The translations under genes and the position numbers were made by a program. A model generated the notes under the pieces. It worked only from the letters and a program-made list of their open reading frames with translations, was not told where the DNA came from and searched no databases. A stretch of 64,000 nucleotides of DNA from Euptelea pleiosperma (lineage: Eukaryota; Streptophyta; Magnoliopsida; Ranunculales; Eupteleaceae): contig CM068543.1 in assembly GCA_035048495.1 (NCBI GenBank), positions 30,724,096 to 30,788,095 of the forward strand, in the 5' to 3' direction. Every line of letters begins with the position of its first letter. Position 1 is the first letter of the stretch. Of the stretch, positions 1 to 11,386 are shown in pieces.

Positions 1-464
1 TTAACTTTAGGACACCCTGTCGATCGATTCGACTTTCTTTTGATTCTCTTGACTTAATTGACCTACTTTGACTCTATGTGGATTTCTTGATCTTTGTTGA
101 CCCTTTTTGACTTAACCTTAGTGGATTCATTAACTTGATCATGCTTATATAATTGGACAAAAGTGAATACAACCCTATTGCTTAATTGAATCAATCGGAC
201 ATGATTTGACGATTAGAGAACGCACTTAAAATATTCCCTTATAATTGAATTTCGCATAAGATTGCTTTAGGGCAGTTAACACTTTGAATATCGATTTGTT
301 TGATGTTTGTGGTGAGCCTTGATGGTCTAACTACATCACTTGAACCATTAGGGATCATTCATAGATCACCTCCAAACTCAGGTTATGGGTCGGGTCATGA
401 ACTTTGCGGATCGAATATGGATACTCGGGTTCGAGGCGTGACCCGCCATGTATAAGGCAAAACG
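1..464. other. no gene recognised
   Basis: No coding signal or recognisable repeat was seen. It lies directly 5' of a LINE fragment and may be decayed LINE or LTR sequence. Confidence 0.3.
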
Positions 465-830
465 AATATGGGAGCCGTGGTTAAGAGAGTTCGTAAGAGG
501 TTGGCGGGTTGGAATGGGAAGTATTTGTTTAAGGGAGGGAAGTTGACCCTTATCAAGAGCACCCTCTCTAGCCTTCTTGTGTATTTTATTTCCCTCTTCT
601 TGGTTCTCGTGTCATTAGCGAGTAGGATTAAGAGGTGCATGAGAGATTTTCTCTAGAATGACTCGGATAACACCTGGTTAAATGGGATCAATTGTGCCTT
701 TCTAAAAGGCAAGAGGCCTTGGGATTCGGAAGATTATTGTAATGTACTACGCTTTACTGGGTAAGTGGCTTTGGCGGTTCGTGATAGAGAGGTAGTCTAT
801 GGCAGAAGGTGATTGTGGGAGAGTACGGGG
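465..830 (+). mobile_element. L1-type LINE fragment, end of reverse transcriptase
   Basis: An open frame at 468-656 reads like the thumb and post-RT segment of plant L1 elements: a LAGWNGKYL motif, then KGGKLTLIKSTLSSL, then CMRDFL. A TAG stop follows at 654-656, where these elements usually keep a Trp codon, and similarity continues beyond it (NDSDNTW) to about 700. Both the RT palm and the zinc-knuckle end are missing, so this is a dead internal fragment. The same segment is seen in the fuller L1 copies at 47.6 kb and 53.2 kb. The limits are approximate. Confidence 0.7.
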
Positions 831-1250
831 AGGAGCCGGGGGGCTGGGAGTCTGTCTCCTAGGATGTCCTATGGATGTAGCACATGGATCAAAGTATCGT
901 CGATCCTGGTCTGGATCAGGCAATTTGGATTGGTCTTGGAGGGCTCCCTGATGCTGATTCAAGGTGTGGACCGTATCACGCTGGATCGGGTGATCCAGCA
1001 TTCCGGATTGGTTGGATCGCCTGATCCAGTCGAGTTGGCCGAGTCAACTCGTCGATCCCATACAATGGGGGTCGACTACAAAAACCCATTTTTTTACGAT
1101 TTTCTCCCATTTTTTCTCCTACATTTTCCTCTTCTATTTCGTCTGAAACTCAACATAGAGACCAAAACGACTCTCCATCGACTAGATCTAGCCACAAACC
1201 TCTTAGATTTGTGAAGATCTAAGGTTTAACTTCCAAAAGCTTCAAGATCC
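831..1250. other. GATC-rich stretch, no gene
   Basis: Between 840 and 1060 the motifs TGGATC, GATCC and TGATCCAG recur in both orientations and give many short inverted repeats. An open frame crosses it (813-1214), but its product has no recognisable domain. It is probably part of an unidentified repeat. Confidence 0.3.
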
Positions 1251-2280
1251 GACGAGATTTCTCTATTTGGAGGTAGTTCTTGTGCTAAAATCTCAATATA
1301 TGTTTTTTTTCATCATGCACAATGATCTTTAGATTTAGCTTCATTGATGATGGAAAATGGTTATTTTTCATTTTTCTAATTTGTTTTGGTAAAATACATG
1401 TTTATGTTCATTTTTTTGAATAATTTTTTTTTATTTTGAGGAAATCTTTTGTACAATGTCATGTGGCTTCAAAATGTTTCATTTTTCATGTTTCTATTTA
1501 GTAAAATACATGAAAATGGCTCAATTTTTGCATTATTTTCTTATTTTTGGTAAAATACATGTTAATATTCTTTTTTTTTTACTAATTTGTGTGAATAAAT
1601 GTATTGTACAATTTCATGTGATATTCATATTATATCAAAATGGATTCAAAATGTTGCATTTTTTCATGTTTTCTATTTGGTAAAACATGTATTTTTTTGT
1701 AAAACAAAAAAATCTTTGGTAATAATACATCTATCTATACATTTTTTATTTCAGATTAGTTATTACATGTAAAAATACATATGATTAGTTTTGATTTGTT
1801 TTCTATACTAAATCTGGACATGAAAATACATTGTTCTTTCTATATTTAGTTAAATTTGAAATTTGTGCTACTCGAGCTCTCTTTGGATTGTGGGTATGAT
1901 TTATTTTTTTTCTTTATTTTTTTTTATTTTACCATTCCAAGGCTAACATTGTCAGTCTTTGCTTTTCCTTAAGTTATTGCTTACTATTGTTTCAAATTAT
2001 ACTGCTATTATATAATGCATATTTGCATTGGATATCTAAACTATTATATTTTAGCATTGTAATTGATACTAATTAGATTATTGGACAACAAATATTGTTT
2101 TGGATACACATGTATCTTAAGTGGCAACTTTGATTGATTGATTAAATGCAACTCAACTACTGTGATAAAATAATGTATTGGGGTTACAAGATCGAAACCA
2201 CATCTTACTGCACAACTAGGAGATGTAACAACTTGCCCCAAAACTTCTAAAGCAGTGTGACTGCTGATCATGAATCATTT
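1251..2280. repeat. AT-rich region with recurring TAAAATACATG motif
   Basis: GTAAAATACATG or a close variant occurs near 1390, 1500, 1550 and 1680, each in T-rich surroundings that also repeat words such as TTTTTCATGTTTC. This looks like a decayed local duplication. No gene was seen. It directly precedes the hAT transposase remnant and may be that element's 5' non-coding part. Confidence 0.35.
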
Positions 2281-2289
2281 ACAGTCAAC

Positions 2290-3850
2290 CAAACAGATGA
2301 GGACTACTGAGCAAAGAAAAAGAGATCAATTATGAGAAAGATTAAATCAATTGGGCATCAGTAATGGTGAAAAAGAAGAGGTTGAGGAAGAGAATATTAA
2401 TAATCCTGATGAAGAGAAAGATCAATATCGTCCATATTGGGAAATAAATGAACAAGATGATTTGAGACAGGCTAGCAGGCGAGAGGTAGAGTAACAAAAT
2501 AAAAGAAGGCACTTTGTATCTAGAGGCAAGTTCATCTGGTGGTGTATGCATGGGTAGGGGTGCATCGTAGTGCAAGTGTATGTGATGGTACTGATATAAG
2601 GGAGGCGATGCATCTTAGTGCCAGTGCACACGATCCTTCTACTCAACCACGAAGATCAGATAAAGAGGTTGATATTGCAACCAAAGCTCCTAGGAGAATT
2701 GACCATTTCTTTTACAAATCTGTAAGAGGAACACAAAATAAGTTGAAGGGAGCATGGGGTGGGAAACAAGTCGTGCATAAAGTAAGGAAGGCAATTTCAA
2801 AAAATTTATGTTCAACTCAATTCTCTTCAATGCAGCAAAGGGTCCCTACTTTCAAACTATAATTGATACTATTGGTGAAGCAGGGCAAATAAGTATTTAA
2901 ATGAGGATGTGGTGAAGCTAAATGATTATATAAATGGAATAGTGAAAAAGGGCCACAATTTGGATGCACACTGATGTGTGATGGTTGGACTTCCAAAACT
3001 AGAAAGTCTAAATTTTAAGGTCTACCGTGATAAAGACATGATATTTCTTAAGTCAGTAGACATATTTGAAAAAGAGAAGACAGAGAGCTACATTCTTGAG
3101 TTAAGGATAAGATGTCCAATGATGTGGGAGAAGAGAATGTTGTCTAGATTTTGATGGACAGTGAAGCTTCATTTAAGCGTGCATGGATAAAGTTGATGAA
3201 AAAGGGGCAACATTTATACTAGAGTCCATGACACTGCATTGACCTTATACTCAAGGATATTGGAAAGTTAAATTGAGATAGTGATACTATCAGGGATGGA
3301 CAAAAAATAACTTTTATATATAACAACACAAAGTTAGTGGACTTGATGAAGACATTCACTGAAGATAAAGAGTTGTTACATCCCGGTATCGGTAGATTTG
3401 CAACAAAATTCATTTAACTCGAAAGTCATATCCGATATCAGGGTCTACTGAGGAAAATGTTACATCAGATGAGTGGAAAAAGCTAGCTAGAGATGTATAC
3501 AACAAAGATAGAAAAGGAATGAACTAGATACGGATGCCTCAAAGTTGATTTTAAATGATGAATTTTGGGGTAGCATTGAAGATGTATGCAGAGTTATGGA
3601 CCTCTGTGAAGGTTCTTAAATTGTGGACCAAGACAAGAAACCTGCTTTGAGTGTAATATTTGAACCGATGAAAAGAGTCAAAGAGGTAATTGATGATCAA
3701 GTCCGATATCCTCAGTGCTACTTCAACATTATTGATAGAAGATGGGAAACACAACTTCATCATGATCTCCATGCAGCAGGTAAGCTATAATAATGCATTG
3801 ACAATTATTATTTTTATTTTGTAGAGTATTTCTTAAACCCAAAATTTTGA
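2290..3850 (+). pseudogene. hAT transposase, N-terminal and central part (broken)
   Basis: Frame-shifted coding sequence of a plant hAT transposase with a DUF659-type core. Visible landmarks in order are a linker with FFYKSVRGTQNKLKGAWGG (about 2705-2760), the core motif LMCDGWTSK (about 2971-3000), DSEASFKRA (about 3155-3185), HCIDLILKDIGKL (about 3232-3270), and DLHAA followed by a GTAAGC donor near 3780. After a short intron the frame resumes with YFLNPKF near 3826-3848, which is normal for this family, and then similarity stops because of an insertion. The C-terminal part resumes near 7080 on the same strand. Several stops and indels exclude function. No BED finger was recognised at the N-terminus. 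Confidence 0.75.
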
Positions 3851-6800
3851 TATTGAAACTGGGGTTTTTTCACGTCGTCAAATCGGAAACCCTAATTACG
3901 ACAAATTTGTAAATTCCAAGACTTTAATCCTACAAAATTTAAGAATTCTTGCACAGTGGAAAATCGGATGTCGAATCCGTACTCAGGGTTACTTTGCGCA
4001 AATCTAGAACACACAAATCACGAAAATTGCTCAAGAAATAATCGAAGGATGAGAGAGATGGATCACACATTCAAACATTTTTTTGTTAGATTTTTGAAAC
4101 TAACAATCACTATAATGCAAAATAAATATAATCATGCTGAAAATGGACTTTATTCAATCAACTAGGAAACCAATTACAAACTTTAATCCAAATTATTTGC
4201 AAGAAAACAAATAATAAAACTCAACATCTAGAAAGCAATTCAAGAGAGATAAGAGATAGAGAAAGAAAGACGAAAGTAAAGAGAGAGGTCTAATCCTAGA
4301 AAGAGGTCTAGAGAGAGAAAAAGAAGATTTTAGAGAGATAAACCTAAGCCTAGAGAGAGAAAATAGGAATGTAGAGAGAGGAAGAGAGAGAAGAAAGAGA
4401 AAAACTATACCTTAGCACTTACCAAGAGGAGGACTACCGGAAGAGTTGAGAGATGATGGTGCTCCTTGGAGGAGAAGGTGGAGCAGTGAGATTCGGCCAA
4501 AAAGATCGCACCACAAAGGATGTTGGTGTGATCTACTTGAAGGTGTTGTTGTGCAAGAACTTCGAGAGGGTGAACGGTGGAAGGATTGAATATGGTGGCA
4601 GGGCTACCTGTTGAAGATGACCCCGAGTTGCAGGCACAGTCCGGTTAGAGGAGCAGCAGGCGGTGGTGCAGTCCGTGGAGAAACGAAAGGGAAGGCAGAC
4701 CGGTCGTTGTGCACAAGGTGGAGGAGCAGGAGATGCTGATCGATTAGCTTCAATGGTGAAGCCATGAAGAAGATCTGAAAGAGATGAGGGTCACGGCTTG
4801 CAGGTCTGCCACGATCAAGACGGAGCAATGAAGAGGTGCAGCCCGAAGTGGATGGTGTTAGCGGTGGTGTTGCCGATCGGTCTTGGTGGTGGAACCCGGT
4901 GAGTTACAGGTTCGTGGACCGTGAGGAGGAGGGTTCGCTTGCTGGTTTGACTGGTGGTAGCGATGGAGAAACCAAGAGATTCAGCTTCTGCATGTCAAAG
5001 GAGGTGTTGCCAAGGAGTTAAGTTGCAGGGCGCTATGGAGTTGGAGGTACAGGTGCGGTTTGAAGGTGAGGAGTTGAGGGGGAGTTGAAGATTGCAACTC
5101 CAGTCTTGACTACAGCTTGGAGAACAAACCAGGTTGGTGGCACACAACATTGCAGCAGCAATGTGTAGAGGACACGACGATGGCTTTAGTGGTGGTAAGA
5201 GAGTGGAGAGGAGAGGGAAGAGAAAACCATGGAGAGAGGGGTTGTAACTTGCAGGTTCATGGCTACCGTCGAGAGCATGGTGGGAAAGCGATGGAAGAGA
5301 TGGAGTTGATGGCCTCTGAAATGAAAGTGGGAGAGAATGGAGAGATAAAGAGAAGGGTACGTGGAGGACGGCTTAGGATTAGATGGGAGAGAAAAGCTTG
5401 GGATGTCTAGGGTTTTTCTCCTCTTATATTTGGTTCCCTAGAGGTGAGGGTGAGAAGAGAGCCCAAAATAGGCCATGAGTTCACACCTTCTATTTTAGTG
5501 AAAAATCTTTTCTTTTAAAGACCAACTTCTCATGCCATTTCCGAATAAGAAATTCTTTCATCTTTGAATCCAGTTATTTCCAAAAGAATTCATTCTTAAA
5601 TTAAACATTTCTAAAATCAAATATATCTTTCCAAAGATAATCTTTAAATTCAAAAGATTTTTCTTTTGAAAACTTTCTTCTTTTAAAACTTCTCTTTCTA
5701 GGGTTTCGTTTCAAAACATGGGGAAAAAATTCCATTTTTAGGTGAAACCAGGGGGTCCATCTAAATGGTCATAGCTAATCGACCATCATTTTGGCTCGGC
5801 TTTGGCCCATATGTTCGATCGTGGAATTATTAGGGCCATGGTTTTAAAATGGCCGTTTAAACAGTTTTAACGTCCGTTTAAACGGTAACGCCCCAAGCCC
5901 ATTTTCGCTAAAACAGTTTAAACGCGTTTTATCGATTTTGAAAAAAATGGCCATTTTTTTGTTTTAACGGCCGTTAAAATCGTTTAAACGGCCGTTAAAA
6001 TCGTTTAAACAACCGTTTAATTTTAAAAAATTTTGTGAAAAAAACGGCCGTTAAAACCATTTAATTTTGTTAAAATCCATTTAATTTCCGTTAAAATCCG
6101 TTTAAATCCATTAAATTCCATTTTTTTTTAATTTTCAAATTTCAAAATTTGAATTTTAGCGCCACTTTTTCCGTTAAAATCTGTTAAAATCCGTTTAATT
6201 CCATTTTTTTCCATTTTTGCCCCTAACCGTTTCAATCCGTTTTAACTGCCGTTTAAACGGTAACGCCCCCAATCCGTTTAACCGTTAAAACGGCCTCCTT
6301 TAAACCTTGATTGGGGCCATTGGATTCTAAGATGATGTGATGAATGATCAGATGATCTACTGACGATCAGACGGTGATGATGATCGGATGGATCATAGGT
6401 CGGTGGAGATCTACCAAGGTAGGCCGTAGGATAGGGTGATTGTGAAGGGAAAGGATCGGATGGTTAAGATTTCAGAGTAAAGAGAGAATGAGGTTTAGAG
6501 AGAGGAAAGAAAAAATTCTACAAAATAAAGAGAAAATGCTAGCAGAGGGTCCTGAACCCTGGTCTTTGACTTGGTCTTCTGTAAGCTTTACCAAACTGGT
6601 CAAGTTTTCATCTTGTGTTAATTGATTGAGCTTTATTCTCTTTAATCTCTTCTCGGGGTGCTTGGTTCTCATTCTCTCTTTATCTTCTCTCAAGCTTTTC
6701 TGATTCTCTAGCTCTTCCCGCACTTGGCCTATATCTTCTTATCCTCAGCCTATTGGCTCTTGAGTTTTGATCATAGGTTCTGAAGGTTGATTGTGGGCCC

Positions 6801-7060
6801 GTATTCCATCAAAATTGTCCACTCGGGTTTCTTGCGATAGAAAAAGTACGTAATGAGGCTTAATCAAGACGGCTTTGCATGTAGACTTCTAAAAATGTGT
6901 TTAATTCACACGAATAGTCGATTTTCATCTAAAAAGTGTATTCTACACAATGATAGAAACTCTTACGTAGAATTGTTGGTAAAAATTGAAATTTTATGTA
7001 GGAGACAATGAACGCTAAGAGGATAATTGCTTAAAATAAGTATTTTTGAGCGAATATCAG
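3851..7060. mobile_element. insertion that splits the hAT transposase; type unresolved
   Basis: About 3.2 kb separates the YFLNPKF motif from the next hAT exon, so this block probably inserted into the transposase gene. It holds a GA-rich stretch (about 4200-4410), a G-rich gene-like stretch with only short meaningless open frames (4430-5410), a MITE (5837-6309), and a segment at 6470-6830 that is open on the minus strand but has no known domain. I found neither LTR pairs nor polymerase motifs. It may be a non-coding part of an LTR element, or several insertions. Confidence 0.4.
5837..6309 (+). mobile_element. hAT-type MITE, family A copy 1 (GTTTAAAC variant)
   Basis: The element starts CATGGTTTTAAAA and ends TTTAAACCTTG. 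It is flanked by the 8-bp duplication ATTAGGGC (5829-5836) and ATTGGGGC (6310-6317), 7 of 8 matching. An 8-bp duplication is typical of hAT elements. The interior is dense in palindromes built from GGCCGTTT and AAACGGCC. The other copies carry GGCCGTTATAACGG, so this one is a separate sub-variant. It is 473 bp and has no coding capacity. Confidence 0.8.
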
Positions 7061-7800
7061 ATATGCCAAATACTTTTTTCGTCACCAAGATATAATGACG
7101 AGTTTGAAAAAAGTCATCAAAAGGCTAGAACTGGATATGGATAGAGTAGGAGAAACAATTGATCATCAGGTATAAATATGTTATAATTAGGCTTTTATTT
7201 ATACTAATTACAAATTATTAATTAGTTGTGAGTTTTTAATACTAGTTACAGATTAGAATTTATGAAGAAAGAAAAGGAAAATTTGATGATCTACTCGCTC
7301 AGAAAATAGCAAAGTTTAATGTACCAAGTATGTTAATGCTTTACTTCATTAGATGAATAATAACCTTACACTATATTAAATTTTAATGTATTTTTCTCTG
7401 TCCTAGGTGAGTGGTAGTACAATTTTGGTGAGACTGAGCATGCCTTACAGAAGATTACAATTAAAGTGTTAAGCTAAAGATGTTCATTGTCAAGCTGTGA
7501 GAGAAATTGGAGTACCTTCTCCCTCATCCATTCAAAACTGCGAAATAGATTATCAATGAAGAGGTTTGACAATCCGGTATACGTCTACTACAATATGAGA
7601 CTTCGCATTCGTAATCTAATGGATAGAAGATATGGAGAAGATTATTATAATCTAATTGATTTGAATTATATTTTTGAAGACGACGATGTTCTTGATGAGT
7701 GGTTACGAGAAAAAGAACCCCTTACATTAGATAGAAATGACTTGTCATAGTTGGATGAAGGTGTTCCAGATTGCGAAAATGATCTAACACAATGTCAGAG
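7061..7800 (+). pseudogene. hAT transposase, C-terminal part with dimerisation domain
   Basis: This continues the transposase interrupted at 3850. Putative exons at about 7085-7155 (ends ATTGATCATCAG before GTATAA), about 7254-7330 (YEERKGKFDD) and from about 7407 lead into the hATC dimerisation motif SSCERNWSTFSLIHSKLRNRL truncated here to its core CERNWSTF, at about 7488-7552. An acidic tail follows (YIFEDDDVLDEWL), then a TAG at 7748-7750. This order is what the family shows. The part around 7430-7490 needs a frameshift, so the gene is dead. Confidence 0.75.
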
Positions 7801-7810
7801 TCATGGTTCG

Positions 7811-7840
7811 AATGATGATGATGATGATGATGATGATGGC
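7811..7840 (+). repeat. GAT trinucleotide repeat
   Basis: About eight GAT units lie downstream of the hAT domain and would encode an aspartate run. A GGTGGTGGTGG stretch follows. Confidence 0.8.
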
Positions 7841-8151
7841 GGTGGTGGTGAAGGGGAGATTGTGGAAATGGGTGAGATGGTGGTGGAATCTGGGGGAGTA
7901 GAAGTGTTGAGGAGGGTCGTGTGGCGACACACACCTAGATGAAAATGTAATCATGACCTAAGACACTGATCATGATGGTTGGGATTACAAGACCGACGTA
8001 GTAGAAAACCAACTGCCTTACCTAGATATCCAATCAACGATGATAGGACACAGAGGGACCATGTTTGTATTAACAGGGGTGCCCAAGTGAGTATGATGCA
8101 AGACTCACTGACTTAGATGAGCAAGTATGTGCAATAAATTTTGGGGACTGT

Positions 8152-8421
8152 GGTGGTCCACCTGGATATGGAGGGGTAATTATGATTATGGTCAGCCTCA
8201 AGCACATTAACCTTAGCCATTTTATCCATATGGTTATGGTCAGCCTCCTCAACATCAACCTCCAGTTTATAAATTTTGTGTATTATGGTGGTCAACTTGG
8301 ATATGGAAGGGGTAATTATGACTAGGCCAGCCTCAAGTACTTCAACCTCAGCCATTTTATCCATATGGTTATTGTTAGCACCCTCAACATCAACCTCCAA
8401 TTTATGAATATAGTTATGATC
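8152..8421 (+). repeat. two diverged tandem copies of a 135-bp unit in the hAT C-terminal tail
   Basis: Unit 1 starts at 8152 and unit 2 at 8287. Each begins GGTGGTC, has CTTGGATATGG or a close match, and later CATTTTATCCATATGGTTAT. Read on the plus strand each unit would encode a Tyr/Gly/Gln/Pro-rich segment with motifs such as PFYPYGYGQP. Stops are present in both. This looks like the disordered tail some hAT transposases carry, duplicated before decay. Confidence 0.6.
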
Positions 8422-9639
8422 AATAGCCATGTTGCTATAATTATGGCCAATCACAATTCAACTATATAGTGGATATTCTGGACAATCTAGAGGGAGCTAT
8501 GATACTGCATCCAGCCAGTATGTGATATTCTTCTTTCCTATGGACCACCCTCCTCATGGTTATTGTGAACAATAGTCAATCGTAAATTTATTTATTTGAC
8601 TCTTTATTCTTTTTTTATAAGTTATATTTGCATTTATTTACTCTTAGTTCTTCATTTATGTTTTGTTTCTACTTTTGCAGTTCAATTGGTCTTCAAGGGG
8701 GAAATGCACAAATTACTTATGAATAGGTTGGAAGTTAATAGTAATTTGCATTTGCATCGCCTTATTGTTATTGTTAGTGATTCTTTGATAGGGTGAAGGA
8801 TTTAAATTTTGGATGTGTTAGTTTTATAGGGTTGCTTATGATTGGAATTAGAAGACTAGAAGTCTAATACAAAACATTTGTACATGCTACGTTCACAAAA
8901 TTATTTGGTATATTAAAAATTTTGAATGCTTACATATATTTTGAGGTAGTGGTTTATTATTCTTTTGGGGCCTTCTCATTTGGTTCATTTCAGATTTCTA
9001 TGGGCTAATAGTTGAAAACCTTCTTTTTTACAACTGTAAGACTCAAAGGGAGGTGTTTAATAAACTAGTAAACATCACGTAACTGGTAATTATTTGGGGC
9101 GCTTGAGATTGTTTTAGCTTTTACTAGTTTATCACTAATTAGCAACAAGAATTTGTAGATTCTCCCAACTATCCAACAAATGATGAGTTTAATATACCAA
9201 ATTTAATATCTTTTGGATTGTATCTATTTGTTTTAATATCTTGTGTAATAATGTAGAAGCTAATTTTCAAGTGTCTTTATAGGATTCCATGTAGATTATT
9301 TTTAGAATCATGCATCAATGTTGATCATAGGTTTTTGTCCAGGAAAACTTTTTGTTTCCAAGTCATCCAAAGATGCTGAAATGGATCAAGCCAGATTTAT
9401 GATTTTTTTTGTTTTTCTAAATTTTTATTATTTTTATGCTGTCTTTTCATCCAAAGAGGCTGAAATGTTTTATTTTTTTATTTTTTATGCTGTTATAATT
9501 TTTATGTTTTTTATTTTTTCTGCATTTTTATATTTTTTTTCTCGTCTTGGGATCACGCCAGATCGGTCCAATCCAATTGATTCGAATCGAGATCGGAGGT
9601 GGCCAATCCGACGACCGATCCCAAGACTTCGATCCTTGA
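8422..9639. other. no gene recognised
   Basis: This is probably the hAT element's 3' flank followed by T-rich sequence. At 9542-9628 an 11-bp perfect inverted repeat (GTCTTGGGATC / GATCCCAAGAC) brackets a segment containing GATTCGAATCGAGATCGG, which suggests a small foldback repeat. I see no other feature. Confidence 0.3.
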
Positions 9640-10650
9640 TGTAACATCTGAAATGGTATCGTGAGGGTTAAGGAGCAATTTTTGGGTGGTACTAGGAAAA
9701 TTTTAGGAGATGGGAATATGATCATGCTTTTGGGAGGACATTTAATTTGGGTTGGGGATCTCTGCTTCAAGGAGGCCTACCCACGATTGTACTTGATCTC
9801 TCAATAGAATGGACTCTTTATAATTTCTTGTTGGAATGGGTCTTCACCTGATAGTCATTGGGATTTGGGTTTCGGATGAAGTTTTTTCACTTGGGAGAAT
9901 GTACAACTTGAGACATTGATGGAAAGCCTGAGTACATAAGGGGTTCTAGATGCTGTGAAGGATTCTCTTTCTTGGATCCATTTGAAATTGGGGACATTCT
10001 CAGTTCGTTCTTTATATGAAACATTAAGCCTTTGTTTGAATACAAACCCATCCCCTTGTCCCAATATTTGGAAATCAAAAGTGCCCCTAAAGATCCCATT
10101 TTATGCATAGGTAGCTTCTTTGAACAAACTACTCACTATTGAGAATTTAATAGCTAGGAAATGGATATTGGTGAATTTATGTGTCATATGTAAGGCCGAT
10201 GGGGAGAATACAAATCATTTGTAATCATTACATTGTGACTTCGCCCTCCAAGTTTGGTCTTTCTTCCTAGCACAAGTGGGTATTTGTTGGGCTATGTCGG
10301 AGACTTTTGGAGTTCTATTGGGAGCGTGGTCTCATCTTGTTGGCTCCCCCAAGGGGAAGGTTCTTAAAATGCTGACGTTTGCAATCCTATGGGGTACTTG
10401 GATGGAGAAAAACATGAGGATCTTTAAAGGAAAGGAAAGCTCCTTTGATGAGGTTATTCTTAGCATCAAAGCTCTCTTTTACAGATGGGGTAGCATTTTT
10501 CCAGAAACGAGGGTCTTTAGGTTTGATATGTTTTGAGGGTGTGAGTAGTGTTCTTTTTTGCTTAGCTTGCTTCTTTGCATGCTGACTATTTTTTTGTATC
10601 ATTTTGACATTGTTTCTCCTTTATATATGCATAAGACTTATCAGAAAAAC
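9640..10650 (+). mobile_element. L1-type LINE, 3' part with zinc-knuckle (zf-RVT) region
   Basis: This is a degenerate C-terminal half of an L1 ORF2. Recognisable pieces are a LGTFSVRSLYE segment (about 9990-10020), a knuckle region with CVICKADGEN (about 10180-10215), and the terminal open frame 10276-10536 with FAILWGTWMEKNMRIFKGKESSFDEVILSIKAL cut here to its core GTWMEKNMRIFKGK. The last is the usual ending of plant L1 ORF2. Stops interrupt it upstream. The element is 5'-truncated and no RT remains. No target-site duplication was identified. Confidence 0.75.
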
Positions 10651-11386
10651 TAATGTAATCTGAGCCTATATACTTCAACTCTTCTTTTTATTCAATAAAC
10701 AGTAATATTCAATAGTGAGCATTAATTTTGGAGAGATACTAACACATGGTGGAAAAATAACAACACATGTTGGAATACACGTTGAAGATAGCAACAATTT
10801 GTCATAAAGATACTAGCACGAAATAGAGAAATACCAACACACATTGAAGCACACGCAAAGATACTAGAGCTCAACAACCACAACATCGAAATGCATTGGA
10901 AAGGGGTCATTCTCATAGCAGGGGCGTTTTCGGTCATCGTCTGTTGGAAAAATTCATGCTAGCCATTCTGGACATTTTCACGAGAATACTAATGGAAGAA
11001 AGCGAAATGGTGAAGTATTAGAAGATGAAAGAACTGAAAGAATGAAGTGCTATTTATAATTGTTACAGGACATTAAGGCTGAAAATGCTCTTTTTAGGCT
11101 AGTGAAAGAAGGTTTATGTCAAAGTATCTACAATACGTTGATTGAAATTGAAAATTTCTTATTTTGTATTGTCAAATTCCATGACATCTGTATCAAGTTG
11201 TATTAGTATACTCTCTGGTATCCTACACCCATGGAAGATTGGATGAAGACTTGCTACAGTTATTGTGATGGTGGTCATTCAAACTCGTCTCTCAAAGCAT
11301 GTAAGAATATTATACAGGTAGGTATTTTGACTTAAGTCAATGTAAAAACTTGAATCTTTTGACTACTGGTTTATGTGTACTATTTT
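10651..11386. other. no gene recognised
   Basis: Intergenic sequence with short A-rich direct repeats around AACACATG (10740-10860). No coding frame or known repeat type was seen. Confidence 0.3.

Noticed and set aside
2044..2271. Possible gene just upstream of the hAT remnant
   Set aside because: The minus-strand frame has no domain and lies in AT-rich sequence.
5117..5410. Plus-strand open frame with Glu/Gly/Arg-rich product
   Set aside because: Composition follows the G-rich DNA; no domain and no splice or promoter context.
7722..7934. Minus-strand His-rich open frame
   Set aside because: Antisense reading of the GAT/GGT repeat that follows the hAT domain.
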